Source: Furcasterigmium furcatum (Eukaryota > Ascomycota > Sordariomycetes > Glomerellales > Plectosphaerellaceae). From it: a DNA stretch of 64,000 nt. Below, piece by piece: positions 31,469-42,672 of the stretch (the first letter of the stretch is position 1; each line of letters begins with the position of its first letter). A model generated the notes under the pieces. That model was not told where the DNA came from. It ran no database searches and worked only from the letters and a program-made list of their open reading frames with translations. The translations under genes were made by a program, and so were the position numbers. The stretch covers positions 4,065,626-4,129,625 of the forward strand of contig BCIA01000002.1 in the NCBI GenBank assembly GCA_001599815.1, written 5' to 3'.

Positions 31469-32350
31469 ACGCGGCATTTCGCGACGACGACTACCTTGGA
31501 GATCGTGGGATCGATGGGCACGCAGAGAGCGCACCCGCAGCCCGACATGAGCGATGCGCTCAATGAGCATTTGTTATAGGCAGGCTGGGGGACAACCATT
31601 TTGGTGCCGCCCCCGCGCTCGTGGTACTGGTGGCACGCGGACCTGGGAGTGCCAGCCTGCGCAAGATGGCGACAGGCCGAGCCTTTCTTCACGAAACCGC
31701 TTGCAGGTGGATTCGACTACAAGGATGACTCGAGGGAGTCGACGGGGATGCGAGCGATGGGCTCAGCATGTCACGGGATCGACTGCTTCGGTCTGAGTCA
31801 ACATCGCAGCACTGCCACCTGGCATGGTATCAGCAGGCCACAATTCAGCCCTACGCCTTTATCTTGAATGAAATGACATGCCCAGACGCTAATCTTGGCC
31901 ATGATTGACCGAGGCCGTCCGGGGGAACCCTGTGATATCCTGAGTGCTCCCTGGCCATGCTAATCCACGAGTCACCCACCGCCGCTTTGTTGCACTCTTC
32001 AGCGGCGGCTCCCGCGCAGCTCTTATCGATAAGCCCCACCCCCACTCGCGCGCCGAGTTACTCACATCGATCCCGCCAACCCCAGCCATCGGTCGGGGGC
32101 AGTCGCCATGGCATGACGCCGTGGCCTCTCCTTCCTCTCGAGTTCCCGAGTCTAAAATCCATCGATGACTCCGAGTCTTCCCTCTCCCAACCTTCATATA
32201 TCAGCATCAGCATCAATGGTGCCCTTCCTACTACCCGGCAAATCCAGACAACATTGCGTCCACGCGCAAACCGTTACGAGAACGCACCTGTTAGCATCGA
32301 TGATCGATCGAATNCCTACCTGATCNCCCCGAGCCACAACAGATCACAAC
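31469..32350. other. Intergenic region with two ambiguous bases
   Basis: 882 bp between LSM3 and the GTPase gene, with no supported gene. Unknown bases (n) stand at 32314 and 32326, probably in the 5' leader of the GTPase gene. Confidence 0.6.
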
Positions 32351-34372
32351 ATGACCAACAAAGCAATACCCCACGACAAGCGCAAGGGCGAGGCCGCCCT
32401 CAGCGACTTCGCCGAGTATGTCGAGATGCAGCAGGCGCTGCGCTACCCCAGCGGCAAGCCCCCAATCGCCTCCGACTCGGCAGATGCGACGGCCACGCCG
32501 CAGGAGCACCACGAGGAGCTCGACGAACTCTTCGATAACCTCGAGCTTGGCGAGTCTAATGCCCCGACCGCGGGCACTCCGTTACGAGACCTCCTTCTCG
32601 GAGCCGACGAGGATACCCTCCATAAGCTGAAGGACATACTGGCGGAGAGGATAGAGGAGGGGTTCGGCGAGACGGTGTTCGAGCTCGGATTCGAGAACAA
32701 CAACGATTCTCTGGGGCTCACACTAGAGGAGTGGAATATTGCCTATCGGAGATTACGCGATGCGGCCCAGTTGGTACACGCCGACTGCCAATTATTGGTG
32801 ACCCGGAATGTCGGCGGCGACGTCGAGGCCCCGAGCGCCGCGAAGAGCAAAGACAAGGACTGCACGGGCAAGGTCATGATACGCCGGAAGCCCGAAACGG
32901 TCGAGGACGTTATTGAGACCAGGATAGCGGTTGTTGGAAATGGTGAGTTGGCATTCATCTTGGCATCCACTGGATAACGCGAGGTCTAACAACCGGTCAG
33001 TCGACGCTGGAAAGAGCTCTCTCCTTGGTGTTCTGGTCAAGGGCGACCTCGACGATGGCCGTGGGAAGGCCAGAGTCAACCTCTTCCGCCACAAGCACGA
33101 GATCGAGTCTGGAAGGACGAGCTCCGTCGGCATGGAGATCCTCGGCTTCGACACTGCGGGCCAGGTTGTTACCTCCGAGGTCCCGGGGCGCAAGCTGTCC
33201 TGGGAGGAGATCGGAAAGCGAAGTGCCAAGGTCATCACCTTCACTGATCTTGCCGGCCACGAGAAGTACCTCCGCACCACCGTCTTTGGCCTGCTATCGA
33301 GCAGCCCGAACTATTGTCTGCTCATGGTGGCGGCCAACAACGGTCTCGTTGGCATGAGCAAGGAGCATCTCGGTATTGCCCTTGCCTTGAACGTGCCCGT
33401 CATGGTTGTCATCACCAAGATCGACATCTGCCCTCCGAACATCCTCGAGCAGACGATCAACCAGATCACCAAGATTCTCAAGAGCCCAGGCGCGAGAAAG
33501 ATCCCCATCTTCATCAAGGACCGCGAGGAGTGCATCAACACGGCGACGCAGTTCATCAGCCAGCGTATCTGCCCGGTGTTCCAGGTGTCCAACGTCACAG
33601 GCGCCAACCTCGACCTCGTGCGGACGTTCCTGAACATCCTCCCGCACCACGGCCGGTACGACTCGGACGCGCCGTTCGAGTTCCACGTCAACGACACCTT
33701 CTCGGTCCCGTTCGTGGGCACCGTCGTCTCGGGCATTGTCAAGTCCGGCGTGGTCCACGCCGGCGACAACGTGCTCATCGGGCCCGACTCCCTGGGCCAG
33801 TTCACCACAACGAGCATCCGTACGATTGAGAGGAAACGACTGGGTGTTCCTGCTGCTTCGGCCGGTCAGTCGGCGTCCTTCGCCCTGAAGAAGGTGCGCC
33901 GCAAGGACGTGCGCAAGGGCATGGTCGTCCTTCCCAAGCTCGAGGGTCAGGCAAACCCCAAGGTGTACAAGGAGTTTGTTGCGGAAGGTAAAGTGATCCG
34001 AGATCCGTGTTGGCAGCCCCTCGACTGACGTTCCCAGTACTCATCCTCTCTCACGCCACAACCATCCGCACCAAGTACCAGGCCATGCTCCATGTCGGGC
34101 CCGTCTCGCAGACCTGTGCCATCATCGACGTTGACCGCCCGTACATCCGCACCGGCGATCGCGCAACGGTTGCATTCCGCTTCATGCAGCGTCCCGAGTA
34201 CCTTGCTCCCGGTGACAGGTTACTCTTCCGCGAGGGCCGTACGAAGGGGCTTGGTATTGTCAAGTCCGTCGGGTACGACCCTGAGCATCCGCTGTCCCCG
34301 GGGGGTGGAGCGGCGGCGGTCGGGAAGGAGGAGAATGGACAGAGCGGGCATGATGTGAAGGTTGGGGCGTAG
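32351..34372 (+). CDS. GTPBP1/GTPBP2-type translational GTPase
   Basis: Exons 32351-32942, 33001-33987 and 34038-34372, 637 residues. After an about 190-residue N-terminal region come the G motifs: G1 GNVDAGKSS formed across the first junction, G3 DLAGHEKY, and G4 TKIDICP. The beta-barrel domains 2 and 3 follow (FVGTVVSGIVKSG, HVGPVSQTCAII, GDRATVAFRFMQRPEY). This matches the GTPBP1 family, relatives of EF-1A and SelB that act in mRNA surveillance or ribosome rescue. No zinc or selenocysteine-specific extension is visible. The start is the first ATG after the two ambiguous bases. Confidence 0.92.
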
Positions 34373-36292
34373 ATGCCCATGTCGGGTGCTGTGATGGACC
34401 GACCTGTCTCGCTGCCTGGCGGGAGCAGACGGGCAGGTGGCTGCTCAGACAGTTCACTGTTTGCCAGCAAGTCCCATCTCATTCGTTGAAGCCGAAGGAG
34501 ACACCGCCTCCATTATCTTAGCACCAATCTGAAGCCAAGTCGATATGGTCCTTCCCAGGACTGCACTCTTTTATTGACGCCACTCCGTGCCCAGTTGCAT
34601 GTAGATCATCCATCCCCAGCTGATTCGACGCGGCCATGCGTCTTGATGATCTGCTAGTCACCTGATGCAGGTACGCGGATACTAGCAGAGGACGAGCTGC
34701 GCCGAGGGCTGCGGGTCGGGCTCCCAGCTCAGCTCCCGTCAGCCAGGCAGTCGCACCAAACGGCTGGACCGTTTCGACAGGCAGGAATGCTCGCGAGAAA
34801 CATGACAGGAGGCGCAAACGAGCAAGGAGACAGACCCCTGAACGTTTTAACGGCATCTACTGGTTGAAAAGGCCGTGCGTCCGACCAACCGACGGCCGCC
34901 CCCAGCGCAGTCCAAGGCGGACGGGGCCAATTAGACGAGGGGTGAGCGACTCCTTTTTGCTATTTTCAAACACGCAAGGAGTCGCTGTTTGTTTCGATCT
35001 GCGCTCGTCACCAGCCGTCAGCCGCTCTTCCTCCTCCGCCATGACTTTCTACTGGGCGGTTCGTCCCAGTTCCCCCTGTCAAAGAAGCAGCGCCTCCGTG
35101 TTTCGTTTGCAGGCGGGGAGGAATGCTAGGGCTTAGAGTGGCGACCAAGGGGCTGGTCGAGCATGTCTCAGCTGCTGGACCGGACCACGCCGCCGCTGCG
35201 CTGCGCTGCGCGCTCTCTGCTCGCGGTCACACACGGGTCCAAGACATGGATGAGCGCATTCCAGGCTGTGGATGAGGGGGAGGGGGACTGATATCTACCA
35301 GCCGGGCTCCGTTTCGTCACTCCTTCCTCTTCTCGCTTCTCCCTTTTCTTCCTGCGACAAGAAGAACGCTGTCTCTCCCCTCGAACAAGAAGATCATCGC
35401 CTCCATTGTTTGTTTGTTTCGTTTCACGACCGTATCGTCCGAAGTCTGGTGCCCTGTTGACTGGAGCTTCGCTGCGAAAGGCTCTCGTCCCTCGTCATCG
35501 GTCGTCATACCTCGCTTGGCCATCGTGAAACTGGCGATCCGACATCCCATCGACAGACCTGCTCAGATTCAGGTCGCCTTGCTCCTGGGATCTTCAGTTG
35601 CCAAGGCTCTCATCGCCGAGTCCCTCCTGTGGTCTCCCTACCGACGACCCGTCTCCCTGACCGCGCTCCCTTGTGCGCTTTGAGATTCCAATATCTGGCA
35701 GCATCCCGTCCTGAACCTCCCCTCGCCAACCTCAGTCTCATCTTTCTTCTCCCCTCGAGTTGTGTTCACTCGCATCACACCCTCGCCTCCCGGCTGCCCC
35801 CGGCGCATAAACCACACAGCCAAGCTCAAGCTCGGCTGCTCAGCTCATCCGAACTCCGCCCCTCAACACCACCACCGCATCGGGGCTGAACCCTCACGGC
35901 ATTGACCGGCTCCCGGGTCCAGCTGCCATCCTGTACACGGCACCGCCGCACCTACCCGCCGTTCGTCGTCGCCATCCGCCCTCCCGTGCGCCCTCGTCCG
36001 CCCTCCGCACCCCTCTCCTGTCGTCATCGCCGGCTTCTGAGACACGATACGTCTCGGATCACCAGCTCGCCCTTGACGCCAATCTCGTTTGTCATCTCGC
36101 CGTTCAAGCGGCCTCCCGCACCCATCCCGGCCACCGGCTCGGGAGGTATATCTCACAGCCGCCCCCATCCGCCTCACGCGCCCATCGCCCTTGCGCGGCC
36201 GGCGGCCCACGTACGGCTCCCCGGACGATCAACATTCGTTCTTAATATCACCGCACCGAGTTTTTGAGGAGGATTCGCTGCATCCAGTCACA
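34373..36292. other. Long intergenic region / probable long 5' leader
   Basis: 1920 bp without a supported gene, the longest gap in the window. From about 35300 to 36290 the plus strand is strongly C/T-rich (long runs such as CTTCTCGCTTCTCCC), typical of promoter and 5'-leader sequence of a highly expressed fungal gene. Short open frames inside lack any recognisable feature. Confidence 0.6.
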
Positions 36293-37033
36293 ATGGCACG
36301 GACAACACCACACAGGTCCGCCGCGATCTGCCTCCTGGCGCTCGCCAGCGCCGTTGCGGCCCAGGACCTGGCCCTCTCGAGCTTCGACCCCCTGAACTCC
36401 GACCGCGTCCCGCAAGCATGCAAGACCGCCTACATGGCCCCCATCAGGGGCTGCCGACGGTCCGACTTCACGACGGAAGCCTCGTGCTCGCCCGCCTGCG
36501 TCCGCGGCGTCGAGGAGATGCAGGACAACATCCAGGCCAACTGCGGCGGCGTCCTGCTGCCCGTCGACACGCTCCTGGCGCAAGCTCTCCTGGGAAACCT
36601 GAGGAAGGTCCTCTGTCCGGGCTCAGACGAGCCTCCGGCCGAAGAAACACCTACTGAGGAGACGACGTTCGTCTTCCCGACCACGACGGGGGAGCCGACG
36701 ACGATCGTCTTCAGCACCACGCTGAGGGAGGAGACGACATCCGAGCCTGAGCCTGAGCCGTCCACGCTCGTCACATCATCTTCGAGCACCGAAACGCTCG
36801 TCCTGCCGACGCCGACGCCGACGATTCGCACTCCGGATTCGGTCCCGTCGCCCACGGAGAACGAGGGCACGGTAGAGACGGTTACCAATGACGAGGAGGA
36901 GGAAGAGGAGAACACCTTCTCCCCGGGCCCGGGCGGGAACGACATCCTCAACCCATTCTCCGCGGCGGGCTCGGTGCTGCCGCGCCTGGATCTCGCGCTC
37001 CTCGTTGCGGCGGCCACATACTTAATATGGTAA
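36293..37033 (+). CDS. Secreted, probably GPI-anchored, Cys- and Thr-rich surface protein
   Basis: 246 residues, single exon. A signal peptide (residues 1-23, LLALASAVAA then Q) is followed by a compact domain with six cysteines (QACK, GCRR, SCSPAC, NCGG, LCPG) up to about residue 110. A low-complexity Thr/Pro/Glu-rich stalk with many potential O-glycosylation sites comes next. The acidic stretch EEEEEEN precedes the C-terminal hydrophobic tail LDLALLVAAATYLIW, which fits a GPI-attachment signal. It is probably a cell-wall or plasma-membrane protein; no enzymatic motif. The ATG at 36293 was chosen because it starts the signal peptide; the longer frame from 36089 lacks one. Confidence 0.8.
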   Translation: MARTTPHRSAAICLLALASAVAAQDLALSSFDPLNSDRVPQACKTAYMAPIRGCRRSDFTTEASCSPACVRGVEEMQDNIQANCGGVLLPVDTLLAQALLGNLRKVLCPGSDEPPAEETPTEETTFVFPTTTGEPTTIVFSTTLREETTSEPEPEPSTLVTSSSSTETLVLPTPTPTIRTPDSVPSPTENEGTVETVTNDEEEEEENTFSPGPGGNDILNPFSAAGSVLPRLDLALLVAAATYLIW

Positions 37034-37599
37034 TCGGTGGTGCTTTGCATTTTTCATAATATCTAAGACTCATGCCTGTCAAGGCGAGCATATTTGATTT
37101 TTATCTGCGATTTACGATGACGGCCGATCATGGGGAGGGCATGGAGCATGGAGCATGGAGGGGGACTGGGATATGTATTGGATACCTACTGGGAGACGGC
37201 ATTGATGTGAGATACCACGAGATGAAGAGTCTGCGACGCATGTTTTCGGGGAGAGGGGAAGGGCCAGAGCATAGAGCATTTGTAGGATATGACGAAGGCA
37301 TCTTTCGGAGTCTCTTGACTACTTTCTTTCCTGAACGTGATGGGACACAGCCTGATCGAAAGCGCAATACCTCCATGCACCGGCACTGGACATCATGCAG
37401 GCCTAGCCAATCCCCATGACATCCCACCCACCTCCAGAGGAATCATCGGCCCTGATTTGCTCGCCCGGGGCCATCTGAGGCTCGGCGATGGTTAGTTTTG
37501 CGCAGCTGGGCATAAGTCCCGCCGGCCGGCAGATCGCTCTCAAAAATCCCCAAGCTTGTCAGCCCCGCAAGCATTTTTAGCCATCACTCGCAACAGACA
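37034..37599. other. Intergenic region
   Basis: 566 bp with no supported gene. The last 25 bases before the next start already resemble the coding repeat unit of that gene (ACTCGCAACAGACAATGGA), so the repeat extends into the leader. Confidence 0.5.
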
Positions 37600-37970
37600 A
37601 TGGACCAAATCTACGGTAACAACCTTCAGCATCGGCGGTGTCACAGAAACAGATGGGGTCCAATGCCGATGGACTCGCAACGGACCATGAATCAAATCAA
37701 CGTTACCAACCCTCAGCGGTCTCACAGAAACAGATGGGGTCCGATGGACTCGCAACAGACCATGGATCAAATCAACGGTACCAACCTTCAGCGGTATCTC
37801 GGAATCAGTTGGGGTCCGATGGACTCGCAACAGACCATGGATCAAATCAACGGTACCAACCTTCAGCGGTATCTCGGAATCAGTTGGGGTCCGATGCCGA
37901 TGGAATCGCAACAGACCATGAACCAAACCAACGGTTACAACCTCCAGCATGGGCGGTATCATAGACACAG
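37600..37970 (+). repeat. Five coding tandem repeats (75-87 bp units)
   Basis: Units begin at ATGs at 37600, 37687, 37762, 37837 and 37918 (lengths 87, 75, 75, 81 and the remainder). Units 3 and 4 are identical for about 66 bp, while outer units are diverged. Every unit length is a multiple of 3, so copy-number changes keep the frame. Confidence 0.9.
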
Positions 37971-39469
37971 ATCCCGTCCGATATCGATGCAGTACAATCA
38001 TTACGATGATGTGGAGGGTTACGATTATTACGATGACGACGGGGACGTGGGCTTGCTTTCTGAGTGGCTGAGCGACACTCATCTGAATGGTTCTCGTCAA
38101 CTTGCAGGCAACACAGACTCGGGCCTTAAAGTAAGGTGCTCCGCCGGCCGCGGCGGCGGCGGAGGGGGTACAAGCGCAGGGGGTACACGGGCCCCCGCGG
38201 CTGGTGGGGACAATCCCGACTTGGGGATCTTACAGGATTGGCTTGAAGACCAACCCGACAGACTTCAAGACCGACGAGCAGCACATGACGGGCCGCTGCC
38301 GGACTTCCAGAATGAGGAGGACCCAGATTTGGATGAAAGGGGCGTCCAGGCCCCGAGTACCCAACAGCCTACTGAGTCCTGGCCAAACTTGAAGAGATCA
38401 AGAGATCAGCCCGGTGAGGACATCGACCCGGGAAACCGCACGGATGGAAGCCCAGACGCCACAAGACTACGGGTCGCACGATTTTCCTGTCCTTTCTACA
38501 AGTACAACCCAAGAATGGATTCATTGCACCGCAGCTGCACGCGCCCAGTTGGATCTTCGGTGCACCGGGTCAAGTAAGTGCTGCAACGATCGGTGAGATG
38601 ACCATAACGAAGTAGCTGACAGATTTCTTCTCGCAGGGCACATTTGTACAAAAGACATGCCCCTCCTCCGGAATGCCCGCGCTGCTGGAGAACTTTCGAA
38701 ACGCCTGCTCTGAAAGATGCCCATCTTCAGGAGAACCCGCCGTGCGCCACCGCCGACCGTCCTCCCAGAATGCACTGCATGACGCCTGAGCAGGAGACAA
38801 GATTACGGTCCAGAAGGTGGCCGGGGAAAGTCAAGAGAACGGACGAAAATAAGTGGAGGCATATTTACCTCATTGTCTTTCCTGAAGAAGACCAGGCTTC
38901 CATCCCGAGTCCGTGTAAGTCTACTCCCTTGGGTACCTGGCCCGTTGGCTTTAGATATTGCCACATTGATGCCAGGACATGCTTTTGCTGATGCCAGCTG
39001 GTTGCCAGACTACGAAGATCAGTCAATAACGGAAGACCCGGTGAATACCATGGTCGACTTCGCGACTTTTTCGGAGAGGGAGCTTCCACGACTGGTCCAG
39101 ATGGAACTCGACGTCCTCCGTTCAGGACAACATCAAGGGGACGGCAATTTCGACGCCTCAATGGTAGCAGATATTTCTCTCAAGGCCCACCAAAAGGTCA
39201 TCGAGATGTACAAGGCGTCCATCGAAGGGAGGCTGCAGAGCAACGGGATATCTTCCGAGGACTCCTCGTCACCTGCATCTGTGGCAAACGAAGCCGAGAG
39301 CAACGAGCCTCGTCCGGCGGATATGTCCGCAACGGGCTGCCCCAACGTCGAGCTGAATGAGCTGAACGACTCTGAGTCCTGGGTACTGACGCTGGACCCT
39401 GCCGATTGGGACTGGAATGACCGAGTCTCTATCCCACCAGTGTGTCCCCCGTGGAATTCCGTACTCTAG
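37600..39469 (+). CDS. C2H2-type fungal protein with N-terminal tandem repeats
   Basis: Exons 37600-38573, 38637-38914 and 39009-39469, 570 residues. Residues 1-120 are five tandem repeat units of about 25 residues (WGPMDSQQTMDQINGTNLQR type). An acidic/low-complexity middle follows (YDYYDDDGDV, GRGGGGGGTSAGG). The conserved core begins at FSCPFYKYNPRM and continues across the junction as SVHRVKAHLYKRHAPPPECP, then CPRCWRTFETPALKDAHL and RLRSRRWPGKVKRTDENKWRHIYLIVFP. This is the C2H2-like module of a large, poorly studied family in Sordariomycetes. The C-terminus is acidic (WVLTLDPADWDW). It may bind DNA or RNA; no experimental role is known to me. Confidence 0.82.
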
Positions 39470-39859
39470 ATATAGCCTGGTTACCATCACTACTAAGGCG
39501 GCAATCTACAAAAGCCTGACACGGTTGACAAACAGAATCTTGCACTGATCTCTGCAATGCGACGAGGCACAGCCTGGCCAACACAGCGCAGGTGCAACGC
39601 CTCGCTGCAGCAGCACGAGACATGGCCCAGAGCTGGCCAATCTCCATGATATGCCACCCCCCTTCAAGGCCTCGCCAGCAAGCACCTCACCGAGGCGAAG
39701 ATCTGCGCGCCCAGCCACAGCCGAAGCCGAATTCTTTCACAGAGCAGAGCGGACCTCAAAACCGGACGATGGCCCCTGTCCGTTAAAACGCTGCTCTCAT
39801 GACCATCTTCTTTTCAGACACCAGGTTGGCGACATCGCGACCACAAATACAACCCGACA
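39470..39859. other. Intergenic region
   Basis: 390 bp downstream of the C2H2-type gene; nothing supported. Confidence 0.5.
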
Positions 39860-40111
39860 ATGCCGGATATAGAGTGCGACAACTGCCGAGAACCCTTGCA
39901 AGATAACGTTCTGTCTCGTTATCTAAAGAGAGCCTCGGAGGGGGACAGCTTGTACTGCGACACCTGCGGACACAAGTTGAGCACACGCTTCGACGAAGGG
40001 TCAAGCTGGAAGCTGGACTCCCCGGAGGCAAAGCTGGCCAAGGCTGTGACTTCCACGGGCCAAACGAAGAAGGTGATTTCACAGGCGGCGACATTGAGGG
40101 ATCAAGACTGA
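39860..40111 (+). CDS. Small protein with two CxxC pairs, hypothetical
   Basis: 83 residues. Two CxxC knuckles (ECDNCREPL and YCDTCGHKL, about 27 residues apart) could bind one zinc ion. The rest is polar and charged, ending TLRDQD. No family was recognised. It might be an independent small gene, or a relic exon related to the Cys-rich gene upstream. A further open frame (40151-40378) without motifs follows. Support is only the open frame and the paired cysteines. Confidence 0.35.
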   Translation: MPDIECDNCREPLQDNVLSRYLKRASEGDSLYCDTCGHKLSTRFDEGSSWKLDSPEAKLAKAVTSTGQTKKVISQAATLRDQD

Positions 40112-40443
40112 CGTCGCGGTGAGAACAGAAAGCCTGAAGCGGAGTGTCGCTTGGTCGCCCCCATCCCGCGTTGGCCTAGCAATGAGGGCCTAGATCTGGG
40201 ACGCGAAACGACCAACAGCATTGGAACGGAGGAATGGCTTGAAGAGCAGCGCAGGGAGCTGTATCCTCGTTTGGCAAGCAAGGCTCTCGAGGCGGAGTAC
40301 CCCGGAACCTTAGCAACAGGTGGTGGCAGCCAGCCGAAGGAGAGAAACGATGCACCAAGGGATGAGGAGACCGAATAGAGACCACGCTGCTCATCAACTA
40401 AGGCATCTAGAACCAGTTGACTGCTTAGATCGAACGCTAGGCC
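40112..40443. other. Intergenic region
   Basis: 332 bp. It includes an open frame at 40151-40378 with no recognisable feature; nothing else is seen. Confidence 0.4.
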
Positions 40444-42198
40444 CTACTTCCTCAGTGACGAGTCGTACGATTGCAGCAGCGGATCGTCCAGCATCCGCTC
40501 CACAGCCTCGAAACGCATACAAACACTGATATCAAAGTCGCCAGTGTCGGCAATATCCATAATGTGGACAAGCCCATCCATCCTCGGCATCACACCCTGC
40601 ACATACCGCGCACGCTGGCCTGATCCACAGAACTCGACCTCATACGTCCCCGACCGAACCCAGGACGTAACGAGGGCATGGTTCGCTCCCAGAAACCCTT
40701 GCCACAGCCGCTGCGGGCTCACTTCGTGCGCTGCATCGTGGATGTACGCCGCCACGGCATCCGGCGTGAATCTGGACATCATCTCCCTGATAGCGCCGGC
40801 AACCGCCCCCAGCTCGGCCGACGCAGCTTCAGCCCCTGATTTCTCGACATAGGCGAGCAGGAGCGGCGAGCCGACGAAGCTGTCCGGAAGGGGCGGGTCA
40901 ACACGGGCCCTGACGCCGAGGGAGATGTCAAGATAGACCATCTCCTCGCTACTCTGAAGACCCCGCGCGCGGTTCATCAGAATCCAGATGTGCGCCAAAA
41001 CAGCATCCTGCCTGGATATGCTGTATGATCCCAAGCTCGCGGGCAAGCTCTTCTGCGCCGCGTCCTTCATCCTCGCCAGCTCGTCGGCCGAGAAACGGAT
41101 TTGGACGTGTTCCACCGGCGCAGCCATATCCCAAGTTCTCCATGGGGGAAACGTCGACGTGCTGAGCTCTGTCTTCTCCAGGTCTCCCTTTGCTGGCATG
41201 GTCGCCTCCGTCGCCGGCCTCGTAGCCGCCGGGTAGCCCGGCGCATCGTCTGCCCACCAGTCGAACCGGTGCATCGGCAGCCCCCGAGCCTTCTCAATCT
41301 TCGAGGGGTCGGGATGGCCCGATGGATCGAGGCCGGCAATCTCATCCAGCCGTCCCGGGTCGAATGCTGGTTCCTGGACCTTGCCACCGGGGCCCATGCC
41401 CACGCGGGCTTTCGTGCGCGCGGCCCAAGAGTGCATGAAATTCACCAGGCAGAGAGCGTCGGCGAGGGGGTGCGCGAACATGATCCCCACGCTGAAGCCT
41501 CCGCATCTGAACGCCGTCAACTGAACAGCGACGCCCGGCAGCCCTTCCAGAGCATCCAGGGACGAGAGCGCGATCTTGGTGGAGGGGAGGAAGTCCTGCT
41601 GCTGGAAGCTCGTGGCATTCCACACCTTCGGGCTGGCGTCCTTCGAGGCCCTGTCGGGCACGAAATCGGCCACGTTCGCGTCGCAGTCCATCGTGATGAG
41701 CTCGACGCCCGGGTCCGTCGGAGTGCCGTGGACGACGACGGGCCTCCCCAGGTGTCGCGGCACGGCGGTGCCCCTGACCATGTCCTCCGTCGCCCATCGG
41801 ATCTGGCCCGCGAAGTGCTGGTAGTCGTTTAGGTTCTTGCCGAGGGCGTGTTTGAAGTTGGTGAACAGCTCGAGCGGCTGGGGTTCCACGCCATCGGGCT
41901 TGTCGTAGAACCAGATCGCAGCGGCTGGCGCGAAGCGGGCGACGGTCGCGTCCAGGATGGAGAGCCTCGAGATGGTGGCATGCGGAGGGCGCTCCTCGGG
42001 GAACACCCTGTGGGCTTCGATGAGACGAAAGGGGCCGGGTGTTGCGTCTGGTGACATCGCTGCGATTGCTTGACTTGGTGGTCTTCCGTCGGGTTCGCCT
42101 GAGCTTGCGGTCACTGAAGCTGGAATTGAATGACCTTTTGTATCCATTCTGGAGAGCTGGAGAGTGGATCGCCACCTAGCGGGTCCAGAATGATTCAT
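40444..42198 (-). CDS. BAHD-type acyltransferase (transferase family PF02458)
   Basis: Single exon, 584 residues from the first ATG (42198); inner ATGs at 42147 and 42057 would give 567 or 537 residues, closer to the family size of 430-520. The catalytic HxxxD motif is HPLAD in GIMFAHPLADALCLVNF (bases about 41460-41478). The SISRQDAVLAHIWILMNRARG block and DISLGVRARVDPPLP are further family landmarks. The C-terminal structural motif is a variant near GDFDISVCMRFEA. Such enzymes use acyl-CoA to acylate hydroxyl or amino groups, often in secondary metabolism (the trichothecene 3-O-acetyltransferase class). Substrate unknown. A GST relic lies just upstream on the other strand. Confidence 0.88.
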   Translation of the reverse strand: MNHSGPARWRSTLQLSRMDTKGHSIPASVTASSGEPDGRPPSQAIAAMSPDATPGPFRLIEAHRVFPEERPPHATISRLSILDATVARFAPAAAIWFYDKPDGVEPQPLELFTNFKHALGKNLNDYQHFAGQIRWATEDMVRGTAVPRHLGRPVVVHGTPTDPGVELITMDCDANVADFVPDRASKDASPKVWNATSFQQQDFLPSTKIALSSLDALEGLPGVAVQLTAFRCGGFSVGIMFAHPLADALCLVNFMHSWAARTKARVGMGPGGKVQEPAFDPGRLDEIAGLDPSGHPDPSKIEKARGLPMHRFDWWADDAPGYPAATRPATEATMPAKGDLEKTELSTSTFPPWRTWDMAAPVEHVQIRFSADELARMKDAAQKSLPASLGSYSISRQDAVLAHIWILMNRARGLQSSEEMVYLDISLGVRARVDPPLPDSFVGSPLLLAYVEKSGAEAASAELGAVAGAIREMMSRFTPDAVAAYIHDAAHEVSPQRLWQGFLGANHALVTSWVRSGTYEVEFCGSGQRARYVQGVMPRMDGLVHIMDIADTGDFDISVCMRFEAVERMLDDPLLQSYDSSLRK

Positions 42199-42389
42199 TT
42201 TGAGTAAGTCTTGGCTCCCCAAATACTAGATTCTGTCGATCCATGGATGGAGTTTTGTCATTGTCATGCTCCATGTTTACAAGACTCCGAACAAGGTCAA
42301 TTCGATGTGTTCCATATGCTACACCTCCAACGATCAGACGAACTAAAATTCTATGAACCAATTCGACTCAGGCTCCCCAGATACAGGCA

Positions 42390-42672
42390 TGCAGCCATTG
42401 CCATTGGATTTTGGATGCCGGCTGGGGGAAGCCGCATGCCTTCAAGCTGCTGTCATCGACTGGGCGCGCAACAACACTGACAACATCGATTTATACAGGG
42501 GCACCCGCGGAAGCACGAAAGCAAGGCAAGATCCAGATCAACCAGGCCTCGAGCCCTCTGGAAGACGAGTTGGAGGGAAGACGTACCTTTGCGGGGACAG
42601 ATTCACGATTACCAACATCCGCTTCTACGGGATACCGGAGCCCCTGATAGAGTGGCCAAGTGTCTATGGGTG
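42390..42672 (+). pseudogene. Glutathione S-transferase-like relic with frameshifts
   Basis: The segment AVIDWARNNTDNIDLY is in one frame. TGAPAEARKQGKIQINQ and PLEDELEG continue it in the next frame, and KTYLCGDRFTITNIRFYG returns to the first frame. Together they read like the start of the alpha-helical C-terminal domain of a GST (LEDELEGKTYLCGDRFT is a typical block). At least two compensating frameshifts and the missing N- and C-terminal parts show that it is not functional. Introns cannot repair it, because the shifts fall inside short continuous coding blocks. Confidence 0.6.

Noticed and set aside
36430..37050. 206-residue Ser/Val-rich open frame antisense to the surface protein
   Set aside because: Mirror of the Thr/Glu-rich stalk; the sense frame has a signal peptide and a GPI-type tail.
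37600..37970. CRISPR-like or satellite array
   Set aside because: The units are coding, in frame, contiguous without spacers, and lie in a eukaryotic gene.
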